Shown here piece after piece: positions 16,962 to 25,731 of a stretch of DNA of 64,000 nt. Within the stretch, counting starts at the first letter, position 1. Each line of letters opens with the position of its first letter. The DNA is from Bacteroides sp. (GTDB taxonomy: Bacteria; Bacteroidota; Bacteroidia; Bacteroidales; Muribaculaceae): assembly GCA_014802435.1 (NCBI GenBank), contig JAAVCG010000005.1, positions 276,354 to 340,353 on the forward strand, in the 5' to 3' direction. The notes below the pieces were generated by a model. The model searched no databases. It was not told where the DNA came from and saw only the letters and a list, made by a program, of their open reading frames with translations. The position numbers were made by a program, and so were the translations under genes.

Positions 16962-17515
16962 AAGTCGGAGGGGGTAAAAAGTGGTTCGGTTTCGTTTTTA
17001 TGATAATAAGCTGAAAGGGTTGCGATGAGCCGGGTAATCTCACCCATTGCGCGTGAGGTCTCCTCGCTCGTTTCCTTTCCTTGGAGTTTGAGCATCAGCA
17101 TCCCGTAGAGAGCCGTAAAGCAGGTGGCTATTTCATCTTCGGCCGCCTCTCCGGCTTTGGCTCGCAATTCTACGATATAGGGCAACACCTTATAATATAG
17201 GGCCTGATATTGATTGAAGCGCGGGTCGCCCAAGAGTTGCTTGTGAAGCTCTGTAAGCTCCCCGAGAATGTTACGGTTGATTTGCAAGTGGCCTCGCTCC
17301 GTAACTCCTTCCCGCCGCATCATGTCAATCAGTGACTCATACCATTCCTCCATTTGTTTCTTTTGGTCAGGTGTCAGGTCTTTGAATCGGTCAATGATGT
17401 TTTGGCGAATCTTGTCAAGGTCAAGGCCGTTGGCCCTGATCATATCCTCGATTTGCCACATATAGAGCAGATACTCAGCAATATTTTCTTTTCTTTTTTG
17501 AGATGCTATTATCAT
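16958..17515 (-). CDS. DUF4924 family protein
   Basis: 185 aa, predicted all-helical and cytosolic, with no signal peptide. The N-terminus, MIIASQKRKENIAEYLLYMW, is the characteristic opening of DUF4924 proteins of Bacteroidales. Function unknown. It overlaps thiE upstream and the lytic transglycosylase downstream by 4 bases each, so its expression is tied to both. Nothing seen suggests catalysis. Confidence 0.8.
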   Translation of the reverse strand: MIIASQKRKENIAEYLLYMWQIEDMIRANGLDLDKIRQNIIDRFKDLTPDQKKQMEEWYESLIDMMRREGVTERGHLQINRNILGELTELHKQLLGDPRFNQYQALYYKVLPYIVELRAKAGEAAEDEIATCFTALYGMLMLKLQGKETSEETSRAMGEITRLIATLSAYYHKNETEPLFTPSDL

Positions 17516-18078
17516 AATTCTTCTAAAATTTTGGCTACGTTATTGATGATGTCAGCTCGGTCAGTATCTTGATTCCAGACAGCGCCCAAAACTGCAACAC
17601 CGCTAAATGGATAACGCTTTAACTCCGCAATCCGTTCACGGCAAATGCCTCCAAGCGCAAAAACTTTGCCTTCAGGTATGCTCATCAGCTCTTCGTCGGT
17701 AAATTCATGAGCATATCCCGGTTTGCTGATACTGGAAAATATCGGGCTCAAAAGGCAATAATCAGCCGGCAGCAGAGTCTCGCTCACTGAATGACATGAC
17801 CGGCTGACGGGTCCATGAGGCCCCGAGGGTTCAAGGGGGTTGCGCCGGTTGATATTTATGCCCAATTGAGGAAATTCCTCAGTGAGCTCAAAGCAATCAT
17901 GCAGGGTTAAACGTTCTCTTAATTCTAACGGAATTTGAACGATTATATTGCGTAAAACGTCAGCTTTTTGTCCGGGATGGCGAAGATTGATTCGGCTGAC
18001 TCCCATCCGGAGCAGCTCGCAGATAATTTCAGCCTCATCCTTGCGTGGCTTTTCCGGAGTGATGACTAAAAGTTGCAT
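17512..18078 (-). CDS. thiE: Thiamine phosphate synthase/TenI-like protein
   Basis: 188 aa, TIM-barrel ThiE/TenI superfamily. ThiE joins HMP-PP and thiazole phosphate; TenI is a thiazole tautomerase. Visible motifs are NLRHPGQ, LHDCFELTEE, SCHS, DYCLLSPIFSSISKPGY and FALGGI. The Asp-containing segment that normally reads HLGQxD in ThiE is replaced by NINRRNP, so one usual metal ligand appears absent, which favours TenI-like chemistry. It overlaps thiD by 13 bases, and this neighbour supports a thiamine role. The symbol is provisional. Confidence 0.75.
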   Translation of the reverse strand: MQLLVITPEKPRKDEAEIICELLRMGVSRINLRHPGQKADVLRNIIVQIPLELRERLTLHDCFELTEEFPQLGININRRNPLEPSGPHGPVSRSCHSVSETLLPADYCLLSPIFSSISKPGYAHEFTDEELMSIPEGKVFALGGICRERIAELKRYPFSGVAVLGAVWNQDTDRADIINNVAKILEEL

Positions 18079-18866
18079 CCAAAGAAATGATTAACCGGAC
18101 CGTGTCCGTGGCCTATATTCATACTCTTGGCGCTAACGATGGCGTCAAAAACATAGCGCTTGCCGTTTTCTATCGCCTCTATGAGCGATTGACCCCGGCC
18201 AAGGTTGGAGGCGATGGCCGAACTCAGAGTGCAACCCGTTCCATGAGTATTTTTTGACTCTATGGCCGGCAAAGTGAACATTTGACGCCTCCCTGACCAT
18301 GTTGCCAGAAGGTCTGATTTCTCATCCGTATTATCATTATCTCCTCCCTTGATTAATACGTTCCGACAACCCATTTCAATCAACCGGTCGGCCTGGTCAA
18401 ACGGGTCGGTCAGGCCGGTCAATACTTCGGCCTCCATGCGGTTAGGAGTAACAAGTTCAGCCAAGGGAAACAAGAGCGTCACCAGATTATTGATGGCATC
18501 TTCTGAAATCAATCGGCTGCCTGAGGTTGAAACCATGACGGGGTCAACAACCAGATTCTTCACCCCCAATTCAGCAAGAGTCTCGGCAACTGCCTTGACC
18601 GTCTCCGCACCATAAAGCATCCCCGTCTTCACTGCTAAGGGAGGAATGTCGGCATATACCATCCGGATCTGTTCACTGACCATTCGCGGCGAAACACCCT
18701 CCACGAGGCAGACGCCCAATGTGTTCTGCGCCGTCAAACTCGTAATGGCCGCCATGGCATAACAGCCGTGAGCCGAAATAGTCTTTATATCAGCCTGAAT
18801 TCCGGCCCCTCCGCTACAGTCCGAGCCGGCAATCGATAGTATTGGAAAAACTTTATTATCAGTCAT
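18066..18866 (-). CDS. thiD: Hydroxymethylpyrimidine/phosphomethylpyrimidine kinase
   Basis: Ribokinase-fold kinase, 266 aa, that phosphorylates HMP and HMP-P for thiamine. Motifs are SIAGSDCSGGAGIQADIKT at the N-terminus, VKTGML, VVDPVMVSTSG, LVTPNRMEAE and the anion hole KNTHGTGCTLSSAIA with its catalytic Asp/Cys region. Normal length. First gene of the chain that ends in uvrA. There is no room for a TPP riboswitch: the predicted -7 box ends 7 bases before the ATG. Confidence 0.95.
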   Translation of the reverse strand: MTDNKVFPILSIAGSDCSGGAGIQADIKTISAHGCYAMAAITSLTAQNTLGVCLVEGVSPRMVSEQIRMVYADIPPLAVKTGMLYGAETVKAVAETLAELGVKNLVVDPVMVSTSGSRLISEDAINNLVTLLFPLAELVTPNRMEAEVLTGLTDPFDQADRLIEMGCRNVLIKGGDNDNTDEKSDLLATWSGRRQMFTLPAIESKNTHGTGCTLSSAIASNLGRGQSLIEAIENGKRYVFDAIVSAKSMNIGHGHGPVNHFFGCNF

Positions 18867-18873
18867 AATAGTG

Positions 18874-18881
18874 CAAATTTA
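18874..18881 (-). promoter_or_regulatory. -7 box of the thiD operon
   Basis: TAAATTTG on the minus strand, followed by C and only 7 bases before the thiD ATG. No good -33 element is seen at 19-21 bases, so confidence is moderate. If used, the transcript would be nearly leaderless. Confidence 0.55.
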
Positions 18882-18966
18882 CGGATAAAATAACTGAAAA
18901 TATAGGCGGTTTAATGTTTTTTAACATAAAAATTGCCTAATTTTTGCGGTTTTTTTAATTTACCCC

Positions 18967-18996
18967 TTGATTTTCCGAAATTTAACGTTAACTTTG
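18967..18996 (+). promoter_or_regulatory. Promoter of the HU gene
   Basis: TTG at 18967-18969, 19 bases, then TAACTTTG at 18989-18996. The leader is about 35 bases and A-rich. Confidence 0.75.
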
Positions 18997-19036
18997 CACC
19001 GAGAAAACAACAATTCTACTAATTAATCACATTACA

Positions 19037-19309
19037 ATGAACAAGACTGAACTCGTAAACTCTATCGCAGAGAAAGCCGGCATCAGCAAAAACGACGCTA
19101 AAAACGCACTCAACGCCGCTATCGAATCTATCACCGAAGCTCTCGCTCAAAACGACAAAATCGCTATCCTCGGTTTCGGCACTTTCGCTGTCGTTGAAAA
19201 GCCCGAACGCCAGGGCATCAACCCCCGCACCAAAGAAAAAGTTACCATCGCTGCTCGCAAGGCCGTGAAATTCAAGGCCGGTGCTGAACTCGCCGAAAAG
19301 GTAAAATAA
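19037..19309 (+). CDS. hup: DNA-binding protein HU
   Basis: Histone-like nucleoid protein, 90 aa, normal for HU. MNKTELVNSIAEKAGISK is the classic helical N-terminus; GFGTFAVVEKPERQGINPRT spans the DNA-binding arm; AARKAVKFKAGAELAEKV is the C-terminal signature. Codon choice is strongly biased towards C-ending codons (AAC, ATC, GGC), as expected for a highly expressed gene. Monocistronic, with promoter and terminator. Confidence 0.97.
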   Translation: MNKTELVNSIAEKAGISKNDAKNALNAAIESITEALAQNDKIAILGFGTFAVVEKPERQGINPRTKEKVTIAARKAVKFKAGAELAEKVK

Positions 19310-19330
19310 TCACCCTCCCGGATTTTCCCC

Positions 19331-19369
19331 AAAAAAGAGGACGTGCCCCCGCACCTCCTCTTTTTTTTT
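19331..19369 (+). terminator. Terminator after hup
   Basis: Stem AAAAAAGAGGA-GTGC paired with GCAC-TCCTCTTTTTT around CCCC, followed by nine T in a row. A strong rho-independent hairpin. Confidence 0.92.
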
Positions 19370-19478
19370 GGAGTCCAGCATCCCCCCGTAAAAATGTTCA
19401 GCGAACGCAGTGAGCGTCCCCGCGCGCAAATAATATATAGGGACTTCCAAAAAATTATGCATAAAAGCTGGGGAAAGT
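19370..19478. other. Intergenic stretch before the lysC promoter
   Basis: No gene seen. It contains a short GC-rich, imperfectly palindromic patch at about 19400-19428 (GCGAACGCAGTGAGCG) and AT-rich sequence after it. I see no RNA fold or operator that I can name. Confidence 0.4.
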
Positions 19479-19509
19479 TTTGATAATTCCGGGGAAATTA
19501 TTAAATTTG
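19479..19509 (+). promoter_or_regulatory. Promoter of the lysC operon
   Basis: TTTG at 19479-19482, 19 bases, then TAAATTTG at 19502-19509. The leader to the lysC ATG is about 40 bases, too short for a lysine riboswitch downstream of the start site. Confidence 0.75.
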
Positions 19510-19554
19510 CGGTCTGATTTAATAACCAAAGAACGCGTTTTATTCAATATATAG

Positions 19555-20898
19555 ATGAAAGTACTCAAGTTTGGCGGCACGTCTGTCGGTACTCCCGAGA
19601 GTTTGAATTGTGTCAAGTCAATTGTTGAGAATCAACCGGAACCGCTGATTGTTACGGTTTCGGCGTTGGGCGGCATCACTAACCGACTGATTGAATGTGG
19701 AAATCGGGCGGAAGATGCTGACCCGGTTTACCACGATATTATCAGTCAGATTCGTCAGCGTCATTTTGATGTCATCAAGGCCGTTGTTGCCCCTGATTGT
19801 CAGGCGCAATGCAGGGAAATCGTTTCAAAGCTCATTGATGAATTGCAGTTGGTCTGTGACGCGATTTGCCTTCTGCGCGAACTGACGCCCAGAAGCTCTG
19901 ATTTGATTGTCAGCTATGGCGAGAGAATGTCGTCAGTCATTGTCAATCATATGATTAACGGCTCTATTCTGCGAAATTCCCTTGACTTTATCCGCACCAA
20001 GCAGGTTTACGGCAAAAGTGTGCTTGACCGCGAGCAGACCTCCGAGCTGATTCATGAGTATTTTGATCAAATTGCCGGCGAAAAAATCGTCATTGTTCCG
20101 GGATTCATATCGCGCGACAGCCGGGGACATATCTCAAACTTAGGTCGCGGCGGAAGCGACTATACGGCCGCAATTCTTGCCGCTGAACTTCATGCCTCCG
20201 TTCTTGAAATCTGGACTGATGTTGACGGATTCATGACTGCTGACCCCAGAGTAGTTGCCGATGCGTATGTTATTGACAACCTTAGCTTTGTTGAGGCTAT
20301 GGAACTGTGTAACTTCGGGGCAAAGGTTGTCTATCCGCCGACGATTTATCCCGTATTCACCGCCAATATTCCAATAATCATCAAAAATACATTCAATGCC
20401 ACTCATCCCGGCACTCTGATTTCAGAGGGTGGTTCCGGTCGCGGCATAGTCGGGGTCAGCGCTATTGCGGATACCTGCTTGCTTTCCCTGACAGGGGCTC
20501 CTATGGAATGGAATGAACGGATGATTAACTCCCTTTCCCGTAACGGAGTGGAGACACTGATGCCTAACGGGCAATGTCAGTGTGCAATTCATGCGTCAGA
20601 CTCCAAGCGCGCCATGGATATTCTTCAAAGCAAGTTTGCTGAGGAGTTGGCCTCCGGCGCCGTGAAGGTTGAGCTGACGAATGACCTTTCAGCCATAGCA
20701 ATTATCGGCGCAGTAACTGAGCAGATGGTCACTAATGCCACCGAGCAATTTGCCGCCGCCCTGAATGTTTGTGGCATTCCCGTCAGCTATGCTCCCCGCC
20801 AGGCCTCGCCGGGTGCGTTGGCCTGTCTGGTCCCCCACTCTTTCCTCAATCAGTCACTTAATGCAATTCACAGCTCATTCATCGTTACATCAAAATGA
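19555..20898 (+). CDS. lysC: Aspartate kinase
   Basis: 447 aa, phosphorylates aspartate at the head of the lysine/threonine/methionine pathway. KFGGTS occupies residues 5-10; VSYGERMSS, GRGGSDYTA and WTDVDGFMTADPR are conserved kinase segments. The C-terminal 150 residues hold two ACT-type regulatory repeats, so feedback inhibition is likely; the effector cannot be told. It has no fused homoserine dehydrogenase; hom is at 3841-5040. It heads a chain of seven genes, and the stop overlaps the sppA ATG by 4 bases. Confidence 0.95.
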   Translation: MKVLKFGGTSVGTPESLNCVKSIVENQPEPLIVTVSALGGITNRLIECGNRAEDADPVYHDIISQIRQRHFDVIKAVVAPDCQAQCREIVSKLIDELQLVCDAICLLRELTPRSSDLIVSYGERMSSVIVNHMINGSILRNSLDFIRTKQVYGKSVLDREQTSELIHEYFDQIAGEKIVIVPGFISRDSRGHISNLGRGGSDYTAAILAAELHASVLEIWTDVDGFMTADPRVVADAYVIDNLSFVEAMELCNFGAKVVYPPTIYPVFTANIPIIIKNTFNATHPGTLISEGGSGRGIVGVSAIADTCLLSLTGAPMEWNERMINSLSRNGVETLMPNGQCQCAIHASDSKRAMDILQSKFAEELASGAVKVELTNDLSAIAIIGAVTEQMVTNATEQFAAALNVCGIPVSYAPRQASPGALACLVPHSFLNQSLNAIHSSFIVTSK

Positions 20899-22703
20899 TT
20901 AAAAAGTTTTTTCTTTCAATGCTTGGGTCAATGGCAGCCATTTGGTTGACATTCCTGTTGCTTATAATTCTTTTCATCACAGCCATTGCCGTTTCGGTCT
21001 CCTCCGTTTCAGGCACTAAATCCTTAGCCGCTGTCGATATTAAAAAAGGAACGGTTTTGTGTCTTGACCTCTCGGCGCCTATCAGCGAACGCAAGGGCCC
21101 TACCTCGCTCTCTGATGCTTTGGCCGGAAGCCTCGGCAATGCCCAGTATCTTAACGATATTACCGATGCAATTTATCGCGCATCACATGATTCCCGAATT
21201 AAAGGCCTTTACATCAAGGCCCAAGGCGCATCAGCCGGAATTGCATCCATGCAGGCCATCAATGAAGCCCTTAACTATTTCAAGGCTCAGCCCGGAAAAT
21301 GGATTATGGCCTATGGCGATTCATATGCTCAGGCCGACTATTATATGTCAAGCTCCGCAGGCGAATTATGGCTAAATCCGCAGGGCGAAGTTGATATTCA
21401 CGGCCTCAGCGGAACGGTGTTGTTCTATAAAGGACTGCTTGACAAACTTGGTGTTAAGATGCAGATTATCCGCGTCGGAACCTTTAAGAGCGCCGTGGAG
21501 CCTTACTTCCTCACTGAGATGAGTCCCGCCAGCCGCCTGCAAAATGAAGTCTACATGAACTCAATCTGGAGCTCTATCAAAGATGATATCGCAGAAAACC
21601 GTGGCGTAAAGCCCGAAACGGTCAATGATTGGGCCAACGATTTCTCATTTGTTATGCCCGCAGACTCAGTGCTCGCCCGCGGAATTGTTACCAACATCGG
21701 TTATCGTCATCAGGCCGAGGCTCGAATTGCCGAACTTGCCGGAAAAGATGAATTCAGTGATGTCAACGTCGTGACTGTCAGCGAATATGCTGCCGCTCAT
21801 GACCTTACTGACTATTCTTATCTCCCCGAGGTTAAGGCTCCTAAAAAGAACAAAAACACAATTGCCGTACTCTATGCCGTAGGCGAAATTTCCGATATTG
21901 GCAAAGAAGGAATCATTGGCAATGACATGGTTGACCAGATTTTTGAACTCTCTGAAAACTCTGACAATCTTGTCGGCCTGATTCTTCGAGTGAACTCCCC
22001 CGGCGGCTCCGCATTTGCCTCCGAACAAATATGGGAAGCCCTGCAGCAATTTAAAGAGAACACCGGCCTGCCATTCTATGTCTCCATGGGCGATGTCGCT
22101 GCATCCGGCGGCTACTATATCAGCTGCTCTGCCGATAAAATCTATGCGCAGCCAACTACTATTACCGGCTCTATCGGCATCTTCGGAATGATTCCTGATA
22201 TTCAGGGATTGCTCAATAATCATCTCGGAGTGACCACTTCGACTGTCCAGACTAACCCCAACGGCGACTTCCCCAACATCATGAAACCCATGACTGCGGA
22301 ACAGGCTGAGAAAATGCAGCAATTCGTTGAACGCGGTTATGACACGTTCACCCGCAGAGTTGCCGATGGTCGACACATGAGTCAGGATTCAGTGAAGGTT
22401 ATTGCTGAAGGACGAGTTTGGGACGGCGCCACCGCCAAGAAAATCGGCCTGGTTGATGAACTTGGATCCCTGCGTAGTGCAATTACTGACATGGCCTCTG
22501 ACCTCAATCTCCAGTCTTATCGCGTGGAATCATATCCCAAGATTGAAGGTGAATGGTGGGAAAGCCTCCTCACGATGGAGGGCATGGACGTCGCTTCCAT
22601 GCAGTCACTTGACCCGGAAACGCTCCGCCTCTATCAGCATCTTGAAAAAATCAAGAATGCTCCGCGTGTGCAGTGCAAGGTTGAAACCATCATAATCAAA
22701 TAA
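20895..22703 (+). CDS. sppA: Signal peptide peptidase SppA, 67 kDa type
   Basis: 602 aa, inner-membrane serine protease that degrades cleaved signal peptides. An N-terminal membrane anchor spans about residues 15-40. The tandem S49 domains give the catalytic dyad: Lys at about residue 198 in VGTFKSAVEPY, and Ser at about residue 404 in DVAASGGYYIS, close to the E. coli positions 209 and 409. It overlaps lysC by 4 bases and lies 3 bases before lpxK. Confidence 0.95.
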   Translation: MIKKFFLSMLGSMAAIWLTFLLLIILFITAIAVSVSSVSGTKSLAAVDIKKGTVLCLDLSAPISERKGPTSLSDALAGSLGNAQYLNDITDAIYRASHDSRIKGLYIKAQGASAGIASMQAINEALNYFKAQPGKWIMAYGDSYAQADYYMSSSAGELWLNPQGEVDIHGLSGTVLFYKGLLDKLGVKMQIIRVGTFKSAVEPYFLTEMSPASRLQNEVYMNSIWSSIKDDIAENRGVKPETVNDWANDFSFVMPADSVLARGIVTNIGYRHQAEARIAELAGKDEFSDVNVVTVSEYAAAHDLTDYSYLPEVKAPKKNKNTIAVLYAVGEISDIGKEGIIGNDMVDQIFELSENSDNLVGLILRVNSPGGSAFASEQIWEALQQFKENTGLPFYVSMGDVAASGGYYISCSADKIYAQPTTITGSIGIFGMIPDIQGLLNNHLGVTTSTVQTNPNGDFPNIMKPMTAEQAEKMQQFVERGYDTFTRRVADGRHMSQDSVKVIAEGRVWDGATAKKIGLVDELGSLRSAITDMASDLNLQSYRVESYPKIEGEWWESLLTMEGMDVASMQSLDPETLRLYQHLEKIKNAPRVQCKVETIIIK

Positions 22704-22706
22704 ATT

Positions 22707-23846
22707 ATGGCAGAACGTAAGTCAACATCTCATAAAATCATGTCGGGACTGCTCCTTAAGCCGCTTTCACTGGTCTACGGGGCGGTAACCGCCACGCGTA
22801 ACAAGATGTTTGACTTTGGCATTCTGACCCAACGCGAATTTGATATCCCCGTTCTGGTCGTTGGCAATATTTCTGTCGGAGGAACCGGGAAAACCCCTCA
22901 TACGGAGTATCTAATCCGTCTGCTCAGCGGCCGATATAGAATCGGAGTCCTCTCCCGAGGATATAACCGCAAGACTTCCGGATTTGTCCTGGTTGACGAC
23001 AAAGCCAATGCCTCAACCGTTGGCGATGAATCATTCCAGATTTACCGCAAGTTTGGCCATCAGGGAGTAATGGTTGCCGTCTGTGAGGACCGATGTGAGG
23101 GCATTGACCATATGCGCGAAATTGACCCTACCCTCAATCTGATTATCCTTGATGATGCTTTCCAGCACCGCTATGTCAAACCGAAGGTATCCGTCGTATT
23201 GACCGAATATTCCCGCCCGGTCTACTCTGACTCCATGCTGCCCGCCGGGCGTCTGCGCGAAAACAGGGGCGCTCTCCATCGTGCCGACATCGTTGTCGTC
23301 ACCAAGTGTCCGCCTAACATGAAGCAACTGGAATATCGCCTCTTTGTCAAGAACCTCAACCTATATCCCTATCAGAAGCTCTACTTCAGCTCTTATGACT
23401 ATGAGGATATCAGGCCGGTATTTCCTGACGTTGCCGGTGAGCTCCAATCCATCAGCGAACTCTGCTCCTTTGACTATGTCATTGCCCTTGCCGGAATAGC
23501 TCACCCGCGCGAATTTATTAAACACGTCAAGGCTTCCGGAGCCAAGGTCAGCAGCATGGTCTATGCTGACCATCATAACTATACTCGCGGAGATATGGCT
23601 GACCTGATTGCCAAAATCAAGTCATCGCCTGACCCGAAGAGAACCATAGTTATTACCACCGAAAAGGACGCTATGAGACTCCGTGCCCTTTCCGGGCTGC
23701 CGAAGGCCTTGAAATCCCGACTTTATTATTTGCCGATTACGGTTAAACTGATTCCTAACGTTGCCGAAAGTAACGTCGGAGCCTACGACTTCGCTGAAAC
23801 GATTACGGCAATGATTGACCGCGACGATAAACAAAACGCTCGCTGA
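22707..23846 (+). CDS. lpxK: Tetraacyldisaccharide 4'-kinase
   Basis: Lipid A pathway kinase, 379 aa, membrane-associated, that phosphorylates the 4' position of the disaccharide. The Walker A motif is GGTGKTPHT following VVGNISV. The IILDDAFQHRYV segment carries the conserved Asp/His pair and LPAGRLRE follows. An alternative start at the internal ATG (MSGLLLKP, residue 12) is possible, since family members often begin there. The C-terminal 30 residues exceed the family core slightly. It indicates a Gram-negative outer membrane. Confidence 0.95.
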   Translation: MAERKSTSHKIMSGLLLKPLSLVYGAVTATRNKMFDFGILTQREFDIPVLVVGNISVGGTGKTPHTEYLIRLLSGRYRIGVLSRGYNRKTSGFVLVDDKANASTVGDESFQIYRKFGHQGVMVAVCEDRCEGIDHMREIDPTLNLIILDDAFQHRYVKPKVSVVLTEYSRPVYSDSMLPAGRLRENRGALHRADIVVVTKCPPNMKQLEYRLFVKNLNLYPYQKLYFSSYDYEDIRPVFPDVAGELQSISELCSFDYVIALAGIAHPREFIKHVKASGAKVSSMVYADHHNYTRGDMADLIAKIKSSPDPKRTIVITTEKDAMRLRALSGLPKALKSRLYYLPITVKLIPNVAESNVGAYDFAETITAMIDRDDKQNAR

Positions 23847-23890
23847 GGCTGTTAAACTCAATAGATATAACCATCAAAATTTAAGAATAT

Positions 23891-24706
23891 ATGTTAGAAC
23901 AAATTAATCTCACCGCTGAATATCTCAAGAACCACATTCAGGGCGAAATGCCCAAAACCGGCATTATCCTTGGCACCGGCCTCGGCGCCCTCGTTGACCA
24001 TATTGAAGACAAGCAGCTGATTCCTTATACTGAGATTCCTAATTTCCCGGTATCAACCGTTGAAGGCCATAGCGGCAACCTCATCATCGGTAATCTCGGC
24101 GGAAAGCGCGTACTCGGCATGCAGGGCCGTTTCCATTTCTATGAAGGATACGACATGAAGCAGGTCACTTTCCCCGTGCGCGTTATGAAGGCCCTCGGAA
24201 TCGAAACCCTCTTCGTCAGCAACGCGGCCGGAGGCATGAACAAGGAATTCAAGGTTGGCGACGTGATGATTATCACTGACCATATCAACCTCTTCCCTGA
24301 AAATCCTCTCCGCGGAAAGAACTATAACGAACTCGGCCCCCGCTTCCCGGCCATGACTGAGGCCTATAGCAAAGACCTCATTGCTCTGGCTGACAGCATT
24401 GCCAACGAAAAAAATATCCGCATCATGCATGGCGTTTACGTCGGTGTGACCGGTCCGACTTTTGAAACTCCCGCTGAATATGAATATTTCCGCATCATTG
24501 GCGGTGATGCCGTCGGCATGTCTACCGTTCCGGAAGTCATCGTCGCTAACCATGCCGGAATGAAGGTCTTCGGCCTCAGCGTAATCACTGACCTCGGCGG
24601 AAAGGAAATCACCGATGTCCCCACCCATGAGGAAGTGCAGAAGGCTGCCATCAAGGCTCAGCCCGTGGTCGTTGAAATCATGCGTGAACTCGTCAAGCGC
24701 TCTTGA
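23891..24706 (+). CDS. punA: Purine nucleoside phosphorylase
   Basis: 271 aa, trimeric-type PNP that phosphorolyses inosine and guanosine. GTGLG near residue 29 (phosphate binding), [29 protein letters not shown] and [10 protein letters not shown] are family signatures. The Glu of [11 protein letters not shown] and the Asn of SVITDLGG regions lie at the base-binding site; ITDLGG rather than ITNMA differs from many homologues. It lies 44 bases after lpxK with no -7 box visible, so it is likely in the same operon. Confidence 0.93.
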   Translation: MLEQINLTAEYLKNHIQGEMPKTGIILGTGLGALVDHIEDKQLIPYTEIPNFPVSTVEGHSGNLIIGNLGGKRVLGMQGRFHFYEGYDMKQVTFPVRVMKALGIETLFVSNAAGGMNKEFKVGDVMIITDHINLFPENPLRGKNYNELGPRFPAMTEAYSKDLIALADSIANEKNIRIMHGVYVGVTGPTFETPAEYEYFRIIGGDAVGMSTVPEVIVANHAGMKVFGLSVITDLGGKEITDVPTHEEVQKAAIKAQPVVVEIMRELVKRS

Positions 24707-24708
24707 TT

Positions 24709-25731
24709 ATGGAGACAGAAATCTCCTCTCTCGGCGAGTTCGGGCTTATTGACCGCCTGACCGCCGAATTGCCCAAACTGAATGATTCGACCATCAAGTC
24801 GGTGGGAGATGATGCCGCAGTGATTCGCTATGAATCCAAGCGTGACGTCCTTGTCTCAACCGATATGCTCCTTGAAGGCATTCATTTTGACTTGACTTAT
24901 GTTCCGCTGAAACATTTAGGCTATAAAGCCGCCGTAGTCAACTTCAGCGATATTTATGCCATGAACGGCACCCCGCGTCAACTCGTCGTGGGCCTGGGTG
25001 TCTCTACGCGTTTCACGGTTGAACATCTGGAAGAACTTTATGCCGGATTACGTCTGGCCTGTGAAGTCTACGGAGTGGACCTCGTTGGCGGGGACACTAC
25101 GGCCTCACGTGCCGGGCTGGTCATTTCCGCAACTGTCATAGGCGACGTTGAAGAAGGTAAAGCCGTCCATCGCAGTGGCGCCAAGCCAACTGACCTTATT
25201 TGCGTCAGCGGTGACCTGGGAGCTGCCTATATGGGGCTCCAGCTCTTGGAGCGCGAAAAAGCCGCCTCGGCCGGTCAAAAAGATTTCGTGCCTGATTTTT
25301 CCGGCAAAGAATATCTTGTTGAACGTCAACTCAAGCCCGAAGCCCGCCGCGATATAATCAAGGAGCTGGCCGACGCAGGCATCACTCCCACTTCAATGAT
25401 TGATGTCAGCGACGGACTCTCATCTGAGCTCATGCACCTTTGTAAGGCTTCTAAAACCGGATGCCGGGTTTATGAAGACCGCATACCCATTGACTACCAA
25501 ACTGCCGTCATGGCCGAGGAACTCAACATGAACCTCGTTACGGCGGCTATGAACGGCGGCGAAGACTATGAACTCCTCTTCACCGTTCCGCTAACTGCTC
25601 ATGAAGCCGTCAGCCAACTCAAGGGGGTACGAGTCATCGGCCATATGTCGCCTGAAGACCAGGGTTGTGCTCTCATTGGCCGAAATGGCGAAGAATTACC
25701 TCTTAAAGCCCAAGGATTCACTCATTTATGA
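24709..25731 (+). CDS. thiL: Thiamine-monophosphate kinase
   Basis: 340 aa, makes thiamine diphosphate from thiamine monophosphate. Key pieces are GDDAAVI near residue 35, VSTDMLLEGIHFD, NFSDIYAMNGTP, VGGDTTAS and DVSDGLSSEL. The ATG at 24709 is preferred over a TTG at 24703 that overlaps the punA stop. Four-base overlap with the following NlpC/P60 gene. Together with thiD and thiE at 18 kb it shows that thiamine salvage or synthesis genes are spread over two neighbouring operons. Confidence 0.95.
   Translation: METEISSLGEFGLIDRLTAELPKLNDSTIKSVGDDAAVIRYESKRDVLVSTDMLLEGIHFDLTYVPLKHLGYKAAVVNFSDIYAMNGTPRQLVVGLGVSTRFTVEHLEELYAGLRLACEVYGVDLVGGDTTASRAGLVISATVIGDVEEGKAVHRSGAKPTDLICVSGDLGAAYMGLQLLEREKAASAGQKDFVPDFSGKEYLVERQLKPEARRDIIKELADAGITPTSMIDVSDGLSSELMHLCKASKTGCRVYEDRIPIDYQTAVMAEELNMNLVTAAMNGGEDYELLFTVPLTAHEAVSQLKGVRVIGHMSPEDQGCALIGRNGEELPLKAQGFTHL

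Noticed and set aside
18867..18960. Possible TPP riboswitch before thiD
   Set aside because: The predicted -7 box is only 7 bases from the ATG and no THI-box sequence is seen.
21666..22376. 236-codon open frame on the minus strand
   Set aside because: Antisense to the catalytic domain of sppA.
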